Below are positions 1 through 8,912 of a stretch of 64,000 bases of DNA, in pieces; the stretch's first letter is position 1; each line of letters begins with the position of its first letter. The position numbers were made by a program, and so were the translations under genes. Under the pieces are notes generated by a model, which saw only the letters and a list, made by a program, of their open reading frames with translations, was not told the DNA's origin and made no database searches. Source of the DNA: Streptomyces spinoverrucosus. GTDB taxonomy: Bacteria; Actinomycetota; Actinomycetes; Streptomycetales; Streptomycetaceae. The stretch spans positions 33,771 through 97,770 of the forward strand of contig NZ_BJND01000002.1 of the NCBI RefSeq assembly GCF_006539505.1. The letters run 5' to 3'.

Positions 1-252
1 CACCGCGGCCCTGACGGCCAGAGCCTGACCGAGGCCGTGCGCTATCTGCTCCCCGCCGCGACCGGCGCGGCCGACTGGCCGCACCCTGAGCTGGAGTTCC
101 ACCGGTACGCGGCCGGTGACGTCGTCCGCGCGGCCGCGGACGCGGGTGACGCGGCGGCGAGGAAAGCCGTCCCGCTGCTGGAGGCCCCGCCGGGAGGAAA
201 CCTGTGGCCGCTGCGGCCGGCCGCCGAACAGCTCGACTCGATCGCGGGCTGA
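1..252 (+). CDS. C-terminal part of an alginate lyase-family protein (5' end outside window)
   Basis: An open frame runs from the first base to TGA at 250-252 and encodes the last 83 residues of a longer protein. The segment with leucine-rich helices followed by an ADWPHPELEFH stretch resembles the helical C-terminus of actinobacterial alginate lyase-family (PL5-like) proteins, which pack a conserved Trp-Pro motif late in the alpha/alpha toroid. The catalytic part and any signal peptide lie before the window, so enzymatic activity cannot be judged. The gene converges on the hydrolase at 278 with only 25 bases between them and no obvious hairpin. The family call is from memory of such proteins and is moderate; the reading frame is secure from codon bias. 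Confidence 0.5.
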   Translation, partial: HRGPDGQSLTEAVRYLLPAATGAADWPHPELEFHRYAAGDVVRAAADAGDAAARKAVPLLEAPPGGNLWPLRPAAEQLDSIAG

Positions 253-277
253 GGAGCGGCGCGTTGCCCACTGCCCG

Positions 278-1735
278 CTACGGGGCTATGCCGACGCCCT
301 CGACACGGCTCCAGGCCTTCTCCTGCCGCGCGGTCATGGCAGGCCAGTCCGTACCGCCGGGGCGCGGCGTGACCCGTGCGGCGTAGGGAGCGGGGCGGAA
401 GTCCGGGCGGTAGAAGCATCCGGTGCCGTAGGTGCGGTCGAACGTCGCGCAGGATGCCGCGATGGACTGCGGAGTCGGCTTCCTTCCGGTGCGCACCCAC
501 GTGTCCAGGGCGGAGATGGAGGTGGCGTACTCGGAAGTGCTCAGCTCGCTGTGCTCGTGCTCCTCGGTGAACGTCTGCACGAGGTACCGGTCGCGGTGGG
601 CGCCCTGGAGCGTGGCGCGGTAGGCCGCCTCGTGCTCGACGAATGCCGTCGGGTCGTCGATCGCGTGGAGGGTGAGGACGGGGATGGCGACCTTTCCCGT
701 GAGGTCGCTGTCGTAGGACAGGTCCCGCACGGCGGCCGGGTCGGCGGAAAAGCGCTCGACTCCGGCATTGAGGGCCTCGTCGTCGTGCGATCCGGAGTAC
801 CGCACACCCCGGTTGCTGAACGGGTTACGGCCGCCGAGGCGGTCGTGGACGATGTCGCGGAACGTGAAGGTGGCGAACCGCAGATGGGACTCAAGGGTGC
901 GTTCCGGAATCTTCGTCACGGCGAGGATGTCGTCGAGGTTGCGCTGCTGCAGGGCCGTGCGGTCCTGTCGGGCGGAGGCATAGCCGGTGCACTCCTGAAG
1001 GCGGGCGCGCAGGCCGCTCGTCGTCATGGTGGAGTCGGCACGCAGCCCCTGCCACAGGGGGTACTGCGGTTCGGTGGGCCGGGGGTGGTTGCGGCAGTAG
1101 TACTGGTAGACCGCCCGCAGGTCGACGCGGTGGTCGTAGCCGCGGGAGCCGCCGGCCAGGACGCCGTTGGTGAGCAGCGCCCCGTCGTAGGGGCCGTTCT
1201 TCCTGCCGTAGACCTCGGCGACCTTGGCCGCGACGTTCCCGCCCCAGGACTGGCCGTGCACATACGTCCGCTTCGGCCCGCCGAATTCCGCGACGAACAG
1301 GCGACGCACGTTCTCGGTGTCGGCGGCGGCCATCCGTGTGCCGTAGCCCCCGCGGCGGTACGACGAACCGGCCCAGGCATACCCCTGGTCCACCATGACA
1401 GACCACCGCCCCAGGTCGTCGAGGCTGCGCTCGGGATCGGAGCCGTCGCCCAGGTCGGGGCCGCCGTGGGCGTGCACGATGAGCGATCCGTTCCAGTGTG
1501 TGGGCACGGCGATCGCGTAGTGGGCGCCGCTGGCGTCCTGCCCGGTGTAGCACGTGGCCTTTCCGGCAAGGTCACCCGGGCAGGCGGTGGTCGTGGGGCG
1601 TGGGGCGTCCATGGCGGCGGGCGTCGCGCCGGCGAGCGTACCGACGAGCACGCCCGCGGCGCCGACGGCCAGCGCCGTACGAAGCTTCCTGGGGAGACGA
1701 GTGCCTGACTGCCGTGGTGGGGTGCGTCCGATCAA
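278..1735 (-). CDS. Secreted alpha/beta hydrolase
   Basis: The 485-residue product starts at a TTG preceded by GGGAG seven bases upstream. An Arg-rich N-terminus and an Ala/Gly/Val hydrophobic stretch form a signal peptide for about the first 40 residues. The nucleophile elbow is GQSWGG, and a late THAIDDP strand-loop and EHEHSE segment are good candidates for the acid and His positions of a Ser-Asp-His triad. An HAHGGPDLG segment near residue 90 could be the oxyanion-hole strand. This is an extracellular esterase- or lipase-like enzyme of unknown substrate. Several Cys residues could form disulfides, as expected outside the cell. It is monocistronic, convergent with the lyase fragment and divergent from the multicopper oxidase. 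Confidence 0.75.
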   Translation of the reverse strand: MIGRTPPRQSGTRLPRKLRTALAVGAAGVLVGTLAGATPAAMDAPRPTTTACPGDLAGKATCYTGQDASGAHYAIAVPTHWNGSLIVHAHGGPDLGDGSDPERSLDDLGRWSVMVDQGYAWAGSSYRRGGYGTRMAAADTENVRRLFVAEFGGPKRTYVHGQSWGGNVAAKVAEVYGRKNGPYDGALLTNGVLAGGSRGYDHRVDLRAVYQYYCRNHPRPTEPQYPLWQGLRADSTMTTSGLRARLQECTGYASARQDRTALQQRNLDDILAVTKIPERTLESHLRFATFTFRDIVHDRLGGRNPFSNRGVRYSGSHDDEALNAGVERFSADPAAVRDLSYDSDLTGKVAIPVLTLHAIDDPTAFVEHEAAYRATLQGAHRDRYLVQTFTEEHEHSELSTSEYATSISALDTWVRTGRKPTPQSIAASCATFDRTYGTGCFYRPDFRPAPYAARVTPRPGGTDWPAMTARQEKAWSRVEGVGIAP

Positions 1736-1975
1736 GGTTCTGCTCCCTGCCTCCGCCGACGCGTCCTCGCGCCGCGCGCAGCGATGCTAGGAACGGGCGG
1801 CACCCCGCACCATGGCCTGATCTTTTCTGTTCATAGTGTTCGCCCGCGGGGGCGCGCGTGGCCGACCGGTTGCTGGGCGGCGTTGCCGCTGCTCCCCTCG
1901 GGCGGTGTGGGCGATTCGGAAGACGCGCCGCATCGGTTCTCACGTATAACGGCACAAAACGGGTCTTATTCATTC

Positions 1976-3604
1976 ATGCAGAAATATACGCGGCGCACCT
2001 TGCTCGGTGCCTCGATCGTGGCCGCCGGCTCTGGAGTCCTGACCGCCTGTTCCGGGTCCGACACGCGCCCCGAGGCCGGGGCCACCGGCCACAGGGGCAG
2101 CAAGCACACCGTCGGCAACTTCGTCCCCAAGGGACCCAAGGGATACGTCAACCCGTCCGATCCCGAGGTTGTCGCCGTCGAGAAGAAGCGCGGGGCCGGT
2201 CCCGTCCGAAAGTTCACGCTCACCGCCACCGAGACGTCCCTCGACCTGGGCGGACGGACCGTCAGGTCATGGGCGTACGGCGACGCATTGCCAGGCAAGG
2301 AGGTCCGGATCACCGCGGGCGACGTACTCGAACTCACGCTCGCCAACCATCTGCGCGAGTCGACGACGCTGCACTCGCACGGTGTGCGCATGCGCTGCGA
2401 CATGGACGGCGTACCGGGCCTGACCCAGTACTCCATCAAGCCCGGTGCGGACTACACCTACCGCTTCGCCGTGCCGCACCCGGGCACCTACTGGCTGCAT
2501 TCGCACTCGGGCATGCAGCTCGACCGCGGCCTGTACGCCCCGCTGATCGTCGAGGACCCCAAGGAGCCGTTGGCGTACGACAAGGAGTGGGTCGTCGTCC
2601 TGGACGACTGGCTGGACGGCGTGTCCGGCTCCACTCCGGACGGCGTGCTCTCGCAGCTGCGGGGCGGCAAGGCGCCGATGGACATGGGTGAGGGCTCCGG
2701 ACATCACGGTCCGAGCTCGCACAAGTCCGCCGACGGGCACGCCTCGCCCTCCAGCAGGTCCGCCGGCCCCTCCCGGGTCCTGCGGGGGTCCCACAGCCGC
2801 ATCCTGCACAGCATGGGCGGCAATGTCGACTATCCGCACTACCTGGTCAACGGCCGCCTCCCGAAGGCGCCCTCGGTCTTCCGGGCCCGCCGTGGGGAGC
2901 GCATCCGGCTGCGGATCATCAACGCCGGGGGCGACACGGCCTTCCGGGTGGCACTGGGCGGTCACGAGATGACGGTGACGCACACGGACGGCTACCCGGT
3001 CGAGCACACGAAGACGGACGCGCTGCTGATCGGCATGGCCGAGCGCTACGACGTGCTGGTCACCGCCAAGGACGGGGTGTTCCCGCTGGTCGCGATGGCC
3101 GAGGGCAAGGACGCGCGGGCCCTTGCAGTCCTGCGTACCGGCAGCGGGGAGAATCCCCCGCCCACCGCGCACCCGGACGAACTCGAAGGCCGTATCGTGC
3201 CCGCCAGACGGCTCGTGCCGCACGAGTCCGTGGCGCTCAACGACGACGAACCGGACCGCGAGATGCGCATCAAACTGACCGGCAACATGAAGGACTTCGA
3301 CTGGAGCTTCGACCACGAGCCGTACTCCATCGAAAAACGCGTCCCGGTCCGGGAAGGCGAACGTGTGCGTGTGTCGCTCATCAACGCCACCAACATGTGG
3401 CACCCGGTGCACCTGCACGGTCACACGTTCGCCCTCACCGGCATCGACGCGGCCGGGGCCCGGAAGGACACCGCGCATGTGCTGCCTCACCGCAAAATCG
3501 TCATCGACTTCTACGCCGACAACCCGGGCCTGTGGATGCTGCACTGCCACAACCAGTACCACTCCGAGTCCGGCATGATGACCATCCTCGGCTACCGGAA
3601 ATGA
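1976..3604 (+). CDS. Tat-exported multicopper oxidase
   Basis: The 542-residue product begins at the ATG that opens a twin-arginine signal (YTRRTLLGAS) ending in a lipobox-like LTAC, so the enzyme is probably a lipoprotein or secreted. All four copper motifs are visible: HSH at 133-135, HSHS at 175-178, HPVHLHGH at 476-483 and HCHxxxHxxxxM at 523-534, giving the type 1 site and the trinuclear cluster. It should oxidise phenols or metal ions and reduce oxygen to water. A His/Met-rich insertion at about 234-262 recalls the Met-rich copper-binding insert of CueO. Longer upstream starts in the same frame lack the signal. The short AT-rich leader shows no convincing ribosome binding site. Confidence 0.9.
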   Translation: MQKYTRRTLLGASIVAAGSGVLTACSGSDTRPEAGATGHRGSKHTVGNFVPKGPKGYVNPSDPEVVAVEKKRGAGPVRKFTLTATETSLDLGGRTVRSWAYGDALPGKEVRITAGDVLELTLANHLRESTTLHSHGVRMRCDMDGVPGLTQYSIKPGADYTYRFAVPHPGTYWLHSHSGMQLDRGLYAPLIVEDPKEPLAYDKEWVVVLDDWLDGVSGSTPDGVLSQLRGGKAPMDMGEGSGHHGPSSHKSADGHASPSSRSAGPSRVLRGSHSRILHSMGGNVDYPHYLVNGRLPKAPSVFRARRGERIRLRIINAGGDTAFRVALGGHEMTVTHTDGYPVEHTKTDALLIGMAERYDVLVTAKDGVFPLVAMAEGKDARALAVLRTGSGENPPPTAHPDELEGRIVPARRLVPHESVALNDDEPDREMRIKLTGNMKDFDWSFDHEPYSIEKRVPVREGERVRVSLINATNMWHPVHLHGHTFALTGIDAAGARKDTAHVLPHRKIVIDFYADNPGLWMLHCHNQYHSESGMMTILGYRK

Positions 3605-3625
3605 TGGCCCGGTGAACCACGACCC

Positions 3626-3652
3626 CGGGTCCTGGCCGCGGGCCGGGACCCG
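3626..3652. terminator. Bidirectional terminator hairpin
   Basis: CGGGTCCTGGCC and GGCCGGGACCCG form a 12-bp stem with one mismatch around a 3-base loop. It lies between the convergent multicopper oxidase and FAD monooxygenase genes. There is no T-run, which is usual for Streptomyces. Confidence 0.6.
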
Positions 3653-3672
3653 ACAGGTCGGGGACCTCAGGC

Positions 3673-4959
3673 TCAGCTCGTCGAGGGTCGGCGCACCGAC
3701 GCGGCCGGAGGGCGTTCGCGCAGGGCGCCGTAGGCCAGGAAGTAGGCGGGCACCCGGTTCACCCAGCGTGAGGTGGTGACCAGTTCGGTCAGGCGCTTGG
3801 CCCGCTTGGGGTCGCCGAGGGGCGGTCGGCCCAGCAGGAGGGGCTCGATGACGTGGCTGTGGGCGAAGCGTTGCAGGCCCTGGGTGAGGGCCGTGGTGGG
3901 CCAGCGGCGGCGCTGGACACGGCGTACCGCCGCAGGCAGGCCTGCCGCCGAGTCGCTCAGCGGCCCGACGAGGTGGCGGGCGGCGGCCACCGCGTCCTGG
4001 ACGGCGAGGTTGATGCCGATGCCGAACACCGGCGACATGGCGTGTGCCGCGTCCCCGATGCACAGCAGCCCCGGCCGGTGCCAGCGCCGGAGCCGGTCCA
4101 GCCGTACGTCGAGCAGCTTCACTTCGTCCCATGAGGTGAGGGTGTGCATGCGGTCCGCGACCCACGCGACGGCAGTCCCGTACGCCTCCCTGAACTGGTC
4201 GAGACCGCCTGCGCGGAGCCGTGCGTCGCTGCCCTTGGGGATCAGCGCGGCGCACTGCCAGTAGTCCCCGCGGTCGATCATGGCGCTGAGGAACCGGTCG
4301 CCGACGCCCCCCACCAGCCCGTGCGGATCGCCTTCGCGCCGCGGCAGCCGGAACCACCAGGCGTCCATCGGGCAGCGGAAGGTGCGCAGCTCCAGGTCGG
4401 GCAGCGAGCGGGCCAGCGATCCCCGGCCGTCGCAGGCCACCGTGAGGGTGGCCCGCAGCTCGCCGGTGCGGCCGTCGGACGTGCGGTAGGACACCCCGGT
4501 GACGCGTCCCCGTTCCACGAGGAACGAGGTCGCCTCGGTGTTCATGCGCAGGGAGAAGGCAGGCTCCCGGCCGGCCTCGTCGGCGAGGAGGTCGAGCAGG
4601 TCCCACTGGGGGACCATCGCGATGTAGTTGTACCGGCGTCGCAGCGCGCCGATGTTCCCCACGGTGACCAGCGACCGGTCGGGCCCGAGCGGCAGCTGGA
4701 TCGTCGTGACCCGCCGCTGCGGCAGCCGGGCGAACCGCTCACTGAGGCCGAGCTCGTCCAGGAGTGCCAGGGTGGTCGGATGGACGGTGTCGCCGCGGAA
4801 GTCGCGCAGGAAGTCGCCGTGCTTCTCCAGGACCGTCACCGCCACCCCGGCCCGGGCCAGTAGCAGGGCGAGGACCATTCCGGCGGGCCCACCGCCCACC
4901 ACGCAGCACGTGGTCCGCTCCCCCGACGCCGGCGCGTCCCTCGTGTCCCTTGAGTCCAT
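3673..4959 (-). CDS. FAD-dependent aromatic-type monooxygenase (PHBH fold)
   Basis: The 428-residue product has the three signatures of class A flavin monooxygenases: a Rossmann VVGGGPAGM motif near residue 20, a central ACDGRGSLARS (the DG motif) and CIGDAAHAMSP (the GD motif that binds the FAD ribityl chain). This class hydroxylates or epoxidises aromatic or polyketide-like substrates with NAD(P)H and oxygen; the substrate here is not evident. The ATG at 4959 is preceded by AAGGGA. The longer open frame running under the P450 is an artefact of high GC. The gene is divergent from the P450 across a 105-bp region with a palindrome, so the two oxygenases may be co-regulated and act on one substrate. 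Confidence 0.85.
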   Translation of the reverse strand: MDSRDTRDAPASGERTTCCVVGGGPAGMVLALLLARAGVAVTVLEKHGDFLRDFRGDTVHPTTLALLDELGLSERFARLPQRRVTTIQLPLGPDRSLVTVGNIGALRRRYNYIAMVPQWDLLDLLADEAGREPAFSLRMNTEATSFLVERGRVTGVSYRTSDGRTGELRATLTVACDGRGSLARSLPDLELRTFRCPMDAWWFRLPRREGDPHGLVGGVGDRFLSAMIDRGDYWQCAALIPKGSDARLRAGGLDQFREAYGTAVAWVADRMHTLTSWDEVKLLDVRLDRLRRWHRPGLLCIGDAAHAMSPVFGIGINLAVQDAVAAARHLVGPLSDSAAGLPAAVRRVQRRRWPTTALTQGLQRFAHSHVIEPLLLGRPPLGDPKRAKRLTELVTTSRWVNRVPAYFLAYGALRERPPAASVRRPSTS

Positions 4960-5000
4960 CGCGCTTCGTCCCTTCACCGGCGCCACCAATAGGTCACACT

Positions 5001-5012
5001 GGTATACATACC
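5001..5012. promoter_or_regulatory. Palindrome in the divergent oxygenase promoter region
   Basis: GGTAT-AC-ATACC is a perfect 5-bp inverted repeat within the only AT-rich patch between the FAD monooxygenase and the P450. It overlaps a TATACAT sequence that could be a -10 element. It could bind a TetR- or PadR-like repressor, but no such gene is adjacent. Confidence 0.35.
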
Positions 5013-5064
5013 CACAAGTAGCAGCAAACCTTCGCGCATGGTTGCTACGTGCCCGGGAGGCGTG

Positions 5065-6291
5065 ATGAGCCAGCAGCCGGTCCTTCTGCCCTACTCCGAT
5101 CCGGCCTTCGTGGCGGATCCCTTCCCGCTCTACCGACAGCTGCGCGAGGACGGCCCGGTCCGGCGCGCGATCATCGCGGGCGGCCTGGACGCCTGGTTGG
5201 TCACCCGTTACGAGGACGGTCTCGCGGCGCTGTCCGACCCAAGACTGAGCAGCGATGTCCGTGACGCATCGGACCCCCGCCTCCTGGGCCAGCTGCCCGA
5301 GGTCGAGCGCGAATCGATGATGAGCAGCATGCTGCGCTCCGACCCGCCCGATCACACCCGGCTGCGCCGCCTGGTCTCGAAGGCGTTCACCGCGCGCCGG
5401 GTCGCCGAGCTGCGGCCCCGCATCCAGGAGATCACCGACCGGCTGCTGGACGCGGTGGTGCCGGCGGGCCGGGCCGAGCTCGTCGCGGACTTCGCGCTCC
5501 CGCTGCCGGTGACCGTGATCAGCGAACTGCTCGGCGTACCGGTGGACGACCGGTACGACTTCCAGCGGTGGACCGACGACATGCTGCTGCGCGGGGAAAA
5601 GATGCCGGACCCCGCGATCGTGAACGAGGCGTGGCAGCACATGCGCGGGTACCTCACGAAGCTTCTGGAGGCCAAGCGCGCCCGGCCCGCGGACGATCTC
5701 CTCAGTGCGCTGATCAGCGCCCGCGACGAGGAGCAGCGGCTGAACGAGGACGAGCTGATCTCCATGGCGTTCCTGCTGCTGGTCGCCGGGTACATCACGA
5801 CGGTCAATCTGATCGGCGGCGGCATCGCCGCGCTCCTGGCCCACCCCGACCAGCTTCAGCTGCTGCGGGACGATCCTGAACTGCTGCCCGGCGCGATCGA
5901 GGAGTTCCTGCGCTACGACGGTCCGGTCAGCCCGGGCATCGCCCGGTTCGCACGCGAGGACGTGGAGATCGCAGGCGTGACGATCCCGCGCGGCGCGACC
6001 GTGCTGATCGCGTCCGCGATCGCCGATCGCGATCCGGCACGGTTCCCCGACCCCGACCGGCTGGACGTCACCCGGCAGGACAACGGTCATCTGGCCTTCG
6101 GGCACGGCATCCACTACTGCCTGGGCGCGCCTCTCGCCCGGCTGGAGGGTCAGATCGCCATCGGCACGGTGCTGCGCCGCCTTCCGGACCTGGCCCTGGC
6201 CGTGCCGCCGGCCGAGCTGAGCTGGCGGCCCGGCGGGCTGCGCGGCCCGGTGCGGCTACCCGTCACCTTCAGCGGGTGTTCTTCAGGGTGA
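5065..6291 (+). CDS. Cytochrome P450 with an atypical I-helix
   Basis: The 408-residue soluble P450 has the K-helix ExxR (E280-R283) and the heme loop FGHGIHYCLG with Cys352 as thiolate ligand. The I-helix reads AGYITT at 241-246: the threonine of the usual (A/G)Gx(E/D)T motif is present but the acid is Ile244, which normally helps proton delivery and oxygen activation. The start is the ATG following GGGAGG; a GTG one codon upstream and a distal ATG at 5038 are less likely. The stop overlaps the end of the convergent hydrolase by 23 bases. It presumably acts with the divergent FAD monooxygenase; no ferredoxin gene is nearby. Confidence 0.92.
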   Translation: MSQQPVLLPYSDPAFVADPFPLYRQLREDGPVRRAIIAGGLDAWLVTRYEDGLAALSDPRLSSDVRDASDPRLLGQLPEVERESMMSSMLRSDPPDHTRLRRLVSKAFTARRVAELRPRIQEITDRLLDAVVPAGRAELVADFALPLPVTVISELLGVPVDDRYDFQRWTDDMLLRGEKMPDPAIVNEAWQHMRGYLTKLLEAKRARPADDLLSALISARDEEQRLNEDELISMAFLLLVAGYITTVNLIGGGIAALLAHPDQLQLLRDDPELLPGAIEEFLRYDGPVSPGIARFAREDVEIAGVTIPRGATVLIASAIADRDPARFPDPDRLDVTRQDNGHLAFGHGIHYCLGAPLARLEGQIAIGTVLRRLPDLALAVPPAELSWRPGGLRGPVRLPVTFSGCSSG

Positions 6292-7945
6292 CCCTCCCGG
6301 CCTTCTTGGTGAACAGGGCACCGCCGACGCTCATGGAGACGAGCAGGCTGTACTTTCCAGCCGGAATGTCCGAGACGTCGATTCCGTCAGCCCCGGTGCT
6401 GAAGTATCCGGAGTCGTAGTTGCCGAGGTCACCTGGCTGTTTGTGCGGCCGCACGGCGTCGGGGTTCTTCTGCACGCTCAGCGGGAAGGAGTGGCATCCG
6501 GCCCTGCCCTGGAGTACGAGGTAGTAGGCGGCGTGCGCGTCGCGGTCGGCATTCCTTCCGGGCAGGAAGAAGACACCTTCCGCCTGGATCTTCCGGTCGC
6601 GCACCGCCACCTTCTCGGCAGAGAAGCACACTCCGCCGGAATCGACCCCGACGATGCTCCTCTTGACCACCTTGAGGCCGCCCTTGCCGCCGCGGAAGAG
6701 AAGCTCCGAGTCGCCGCAGGCCTGGCGTCGGTCGACCGCGTTCTGTGAGATCAGCCGGGTTCGCCGTGCGATCCCCTCGTCCTTGCTCGTGACGCAGACG
6801 GAAACGTCATAGGTGCCCTGGGGGAGTTCGGTGAAGGTCAGGTCTCCCTGAGAGGCGAACCCGCCCGTGGCGTACTCGCAGAAGTACTCGTCGAAGTAGT
6901 CCCGGTAGAGCCGGATCTCCTTGGTCGTCTCCAGTGGGTACGCCCAGGTTTCGCCGTTCTTCTCCAGGACGAGCTGCTTGGTCTCGGCAGTCGGACCATC
7001 GGCCGACTCGCCCGGCAGGAAGGCGTGTCCCTTCAGCTGGAGATGCCCGTCCGCGAACTCGGCACGATTGAGGGTGGCCAGAGCGGTGTCGCGCTTTCGG
7101 AGCTCGGCGAGGTATTCGGCGGCCACCTCCGGGTCCTCGGGGTCGGCTCCTATCCGGACCTCTCCCCATCGGGGTGCGGCTCCCTCGGTCAGGGAATACA
7201 CGATGCTCAGAATGGACGGCAGCGCCTGCCGGACCACCTCGTCGTGCCGTCGCACCGTGGGAGATTCCACGAACAGGAAGTTGAAGTTCTCGTATTCCCG
7301 CAGCGCGGGGAGACAGTGCTTGACTTCCTGCTCGTACTGGTAATCCCCGGGAGAGGAAACAACGTATATGTTCCGCTTGAGGTCCGTGTCCTTTTCGAGG
7401 ACGTCCTTCATGACGGCGTCCATGATGGCCACGTTCTCGTCGGACTGCCCCTCGCCGAGGACGGCGTCTCCGAGCTGGCCGTGGCCCTTTGAGTAACTTC
7501 CGAGGAAATACTGCGGCGTCGACGCCACGATGTTCTTGTAGTCGTACTTCAGGCCGTAGTAGAGCGCCGCGCTTCCGCCCTTGGAAGCACCCAGGAGAGT
7601 CACCTCGTCCCGGGTCACGCGCAGACGTCGCATGTAGTCCGCTATGAGGGCCTGTATGGACTCAGTGACACTGAAGTCCATGTTCCTGGCGACGTAGTAG
7701 GAGGCCCCGCCGTCGAAGTGGTCACGAATCCTGAGGATGTTGCACTTGACGCTCTCCAGCGCGTTACCGAATCCGTACTTGCTGCCCACGGACGAAAACA
7801 CCACCAGCAGGTGCCGGTGGTCGCCCTGGGCCGGGCGGAACTGGAATTCGACCGGCCACTTCCCGTGCACCTCCACGCCTTCTTTGTAGGCGCGGTTTTT
7901 TTGTGTTGCGTAGTTGGGCGACAGCGGGGGCAGGGAATTCTTCAT
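6269..7945 (-). CDS. Asp2/XcbB-like serine hydrolase-fold protein
   Basis: The 558-residue protein has no signal peptide. Its N-terminal half resembles the alpha/beta-hydrolase fold of the Asp2 (accessory Sec) and XcbB/CpsF (capsule) families: a VVFSSVGSKYG strand, then a LLGASKGGSAALYYG nucleophile elbow with Ser121, and a later VVSSPGDYQYEQE plus ESPTVRRHDEV segment that could carry the acid and His. The C-terminal half (about 260-558) contains two similar beta-rich repeats, each with an LxGxxFLPG core and RxYRDYFDEY- or NYDSGYFS-like motifs, resembling carbohydrate-associated modules found in glycopolymer proteins. A role in modifying a cell-surface glycopolymer is a guess from family. No glycan genes lie adjacent. 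The start has a weak ribosome binding site. Confidence 0.55.
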   Translation of the reverse strand: MKNSLPPLSPNYATQKNRAYKEGVEVHGKWPVEFQFRPAQGDHRHLLVVFSSVGSKYGFGNALESVKCNILRIRDHFDGGASYYVARNMDFSVTESIQALIADYMRRLRVTRDEVTLLGASKGGSAALYYGLKYDYKNIVASTPQYFLGSYSKGHGQLGDAVLGEGQSDENVAIMDAVMKDVLEKDTDLKRNIYVVSSPGDYQYEQEVKHCLPALREYENFNFLFVESPTVRRHDEVVRQALPSILSIVYSLTEGAAPRWGEVRIGADPEDPEVAAEYLAELRKRDTALATLNRAEFADGHLQLKGHAFLPGESADGPTAETKQLVLEKNGETWAYPLETTKEIRLYRDYFDEYFCEYATGGFASQGDLTFTELPQGTYDVSVCVTSKDEGIARRTRLISQNAVDRRQACGDSELLFRGGKGGLKVVKRSIVGVDSGGVCFSAEKVAVRDRKIQAEGVFFLPGRNADRDAHAAYYLVLQGRAGCHSFPLSVQKNPDAVRPHKQPGDLGNYDSGYFSTGADGIDVSDIPAGKYSLLVSMSVGGALFTKKAGRVTLKNTR

Positions 7946-8117
7946 AACGGCGTGCGGACTCTCTGGCCGGGTGCTGGGCTGGGCGGTGCTCCGGCGGAGT
8001 ATACGGAGTGGCCATCTGGCGGTCATCCAGAGGTAGGTTCTGGACACGCTGGCTTCATGGCGACACGGGCGGAAAGCGCGGCGCGCGGGGGCTGGGGTGC
8101 GGCGGGACAATGGGGGT

Positions 8118-8912
8118 ATGGCACAGCACGCCGGACGGTACGGCGAGCGGGTGTTCCGGCCGGAGGACACGGGTGAGGACAGCCGGATCGACCTGGGGGC
8201 GCTCGTGTACGACGCCGTCACGATGGACCGGCTGCGGCAGCTGGGCGTCGGCCCGGGGTGGCGATGTCTCGACGTGGGGGCCGGTACGGGCAGTGTGGCG
8301 CGGCGGCTGCTGCGGGAGGCGGGGGTGGCGGAGGTCGTGGCGGCGGACCGGGACGTCCGGTTCCTGACCGCCGAGAAGGTTGCGGGGCTGACGCCGTACG
8401 AGTCGGATGTCACGTCCGAGGACTTCGCGCCGGGCCGCTTCGACCTGGTGCACGCACGCTTCCTGCTGATGCACCTGCCCGATCGGGTACAGGTGATCCC
8501 CCGGCTGGCGGGTCTGCTCACGCCGGGCGGGATCCTGGTCGTCAGCGACGCGGTGGACCTGACCACCGCATACGCCCCGGACGGCCCGTACGCGGCCGCG
8601 ATGCGGGCCATGTGGCAGGGACTGCGGGACACGATCGGCACGGACGTCACGTGGGTTCCGCGCTGTCCGCAACTGCTGCAGGACGCCGGGCTCGAGTCCG
8701 TCGCCGCGGAGATCCATGTGCCGCCCCTGGTGCCCGGCAGTCCCATCAGCCGCTTCTGGGCCGAGACGTGGCAGCGGGCGCGGGAGGCGATGGTCGCGAC
8801 GGGACTGGTGGACGACGCCGACGTGGACGAGGCCGTCCGCTGCCTCGACTCCCCCGCGTTCACGGGGTTGTCCCCCGGCATGCTGACGGCGTGGGGCCGG
8901 GCGCCGGACTGA
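8118..8912 (+). CDS. Class I SAM-dependent methyltransferase
   Basis: The 264-residue protein has motif I CLDVGAGTGSVARRL, which binds S-adenosylmethionine, a following VVAADRD acidic loop and a FDLVHARFLLMHLPD motif typical of Methyltransf_25/UbiE-like enzymes. The acceptor is unknown. A GTG at 8097 in the same frame is an alternative start; the ATG at 8118 gives the conventional N-terminus. It stands alone between the convergent-facing hydrolase and the penicillin-binding protein, so context gives no substrate. Confidence 0.85.
   Translation: MAQHAGRYGERVFRPEDTGEDSRIDLGALVYDAVTMDRLRQLGVGPGWRCLDVGAGTGSVARRLLREAGVAEVVAADRDVRFLTAEKVAGLTPYESDVTSEDFAPGRFDLVHARFLLMHLPDRVQVIPRLAGLLTPGGILVVSDAVDLTTAYAPDGPYAAAMRAMWQGLRDTIGTDVTWVPRCPQLLQDAGLESVAAEIHVPPLVPGSPISRFWAETWQRAREAMVATGLVDDADVDEAVRCLDSPAFTGLSPGMLTAWGRAPD

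Noticed and set aside
2267..4606. Long antisense open frame of about 780 codons over the multicopper oxidase
   Set aside because: Its composition is Arg/Pro/Gly/His-rich without domains. The plus strand in this stretch encodes a clear enzyme with all copper motifs, so this is a high-GC shadow.
3673..8912. Biosynthetic gene cluster built on FAD monooxygenase, P450 and methyltransferase
   Set aside because: No scaffold-forming enzyme, transporter or pathway regulator is present, and directions alternate; co-location of tailoring enzymes alone is not enough.
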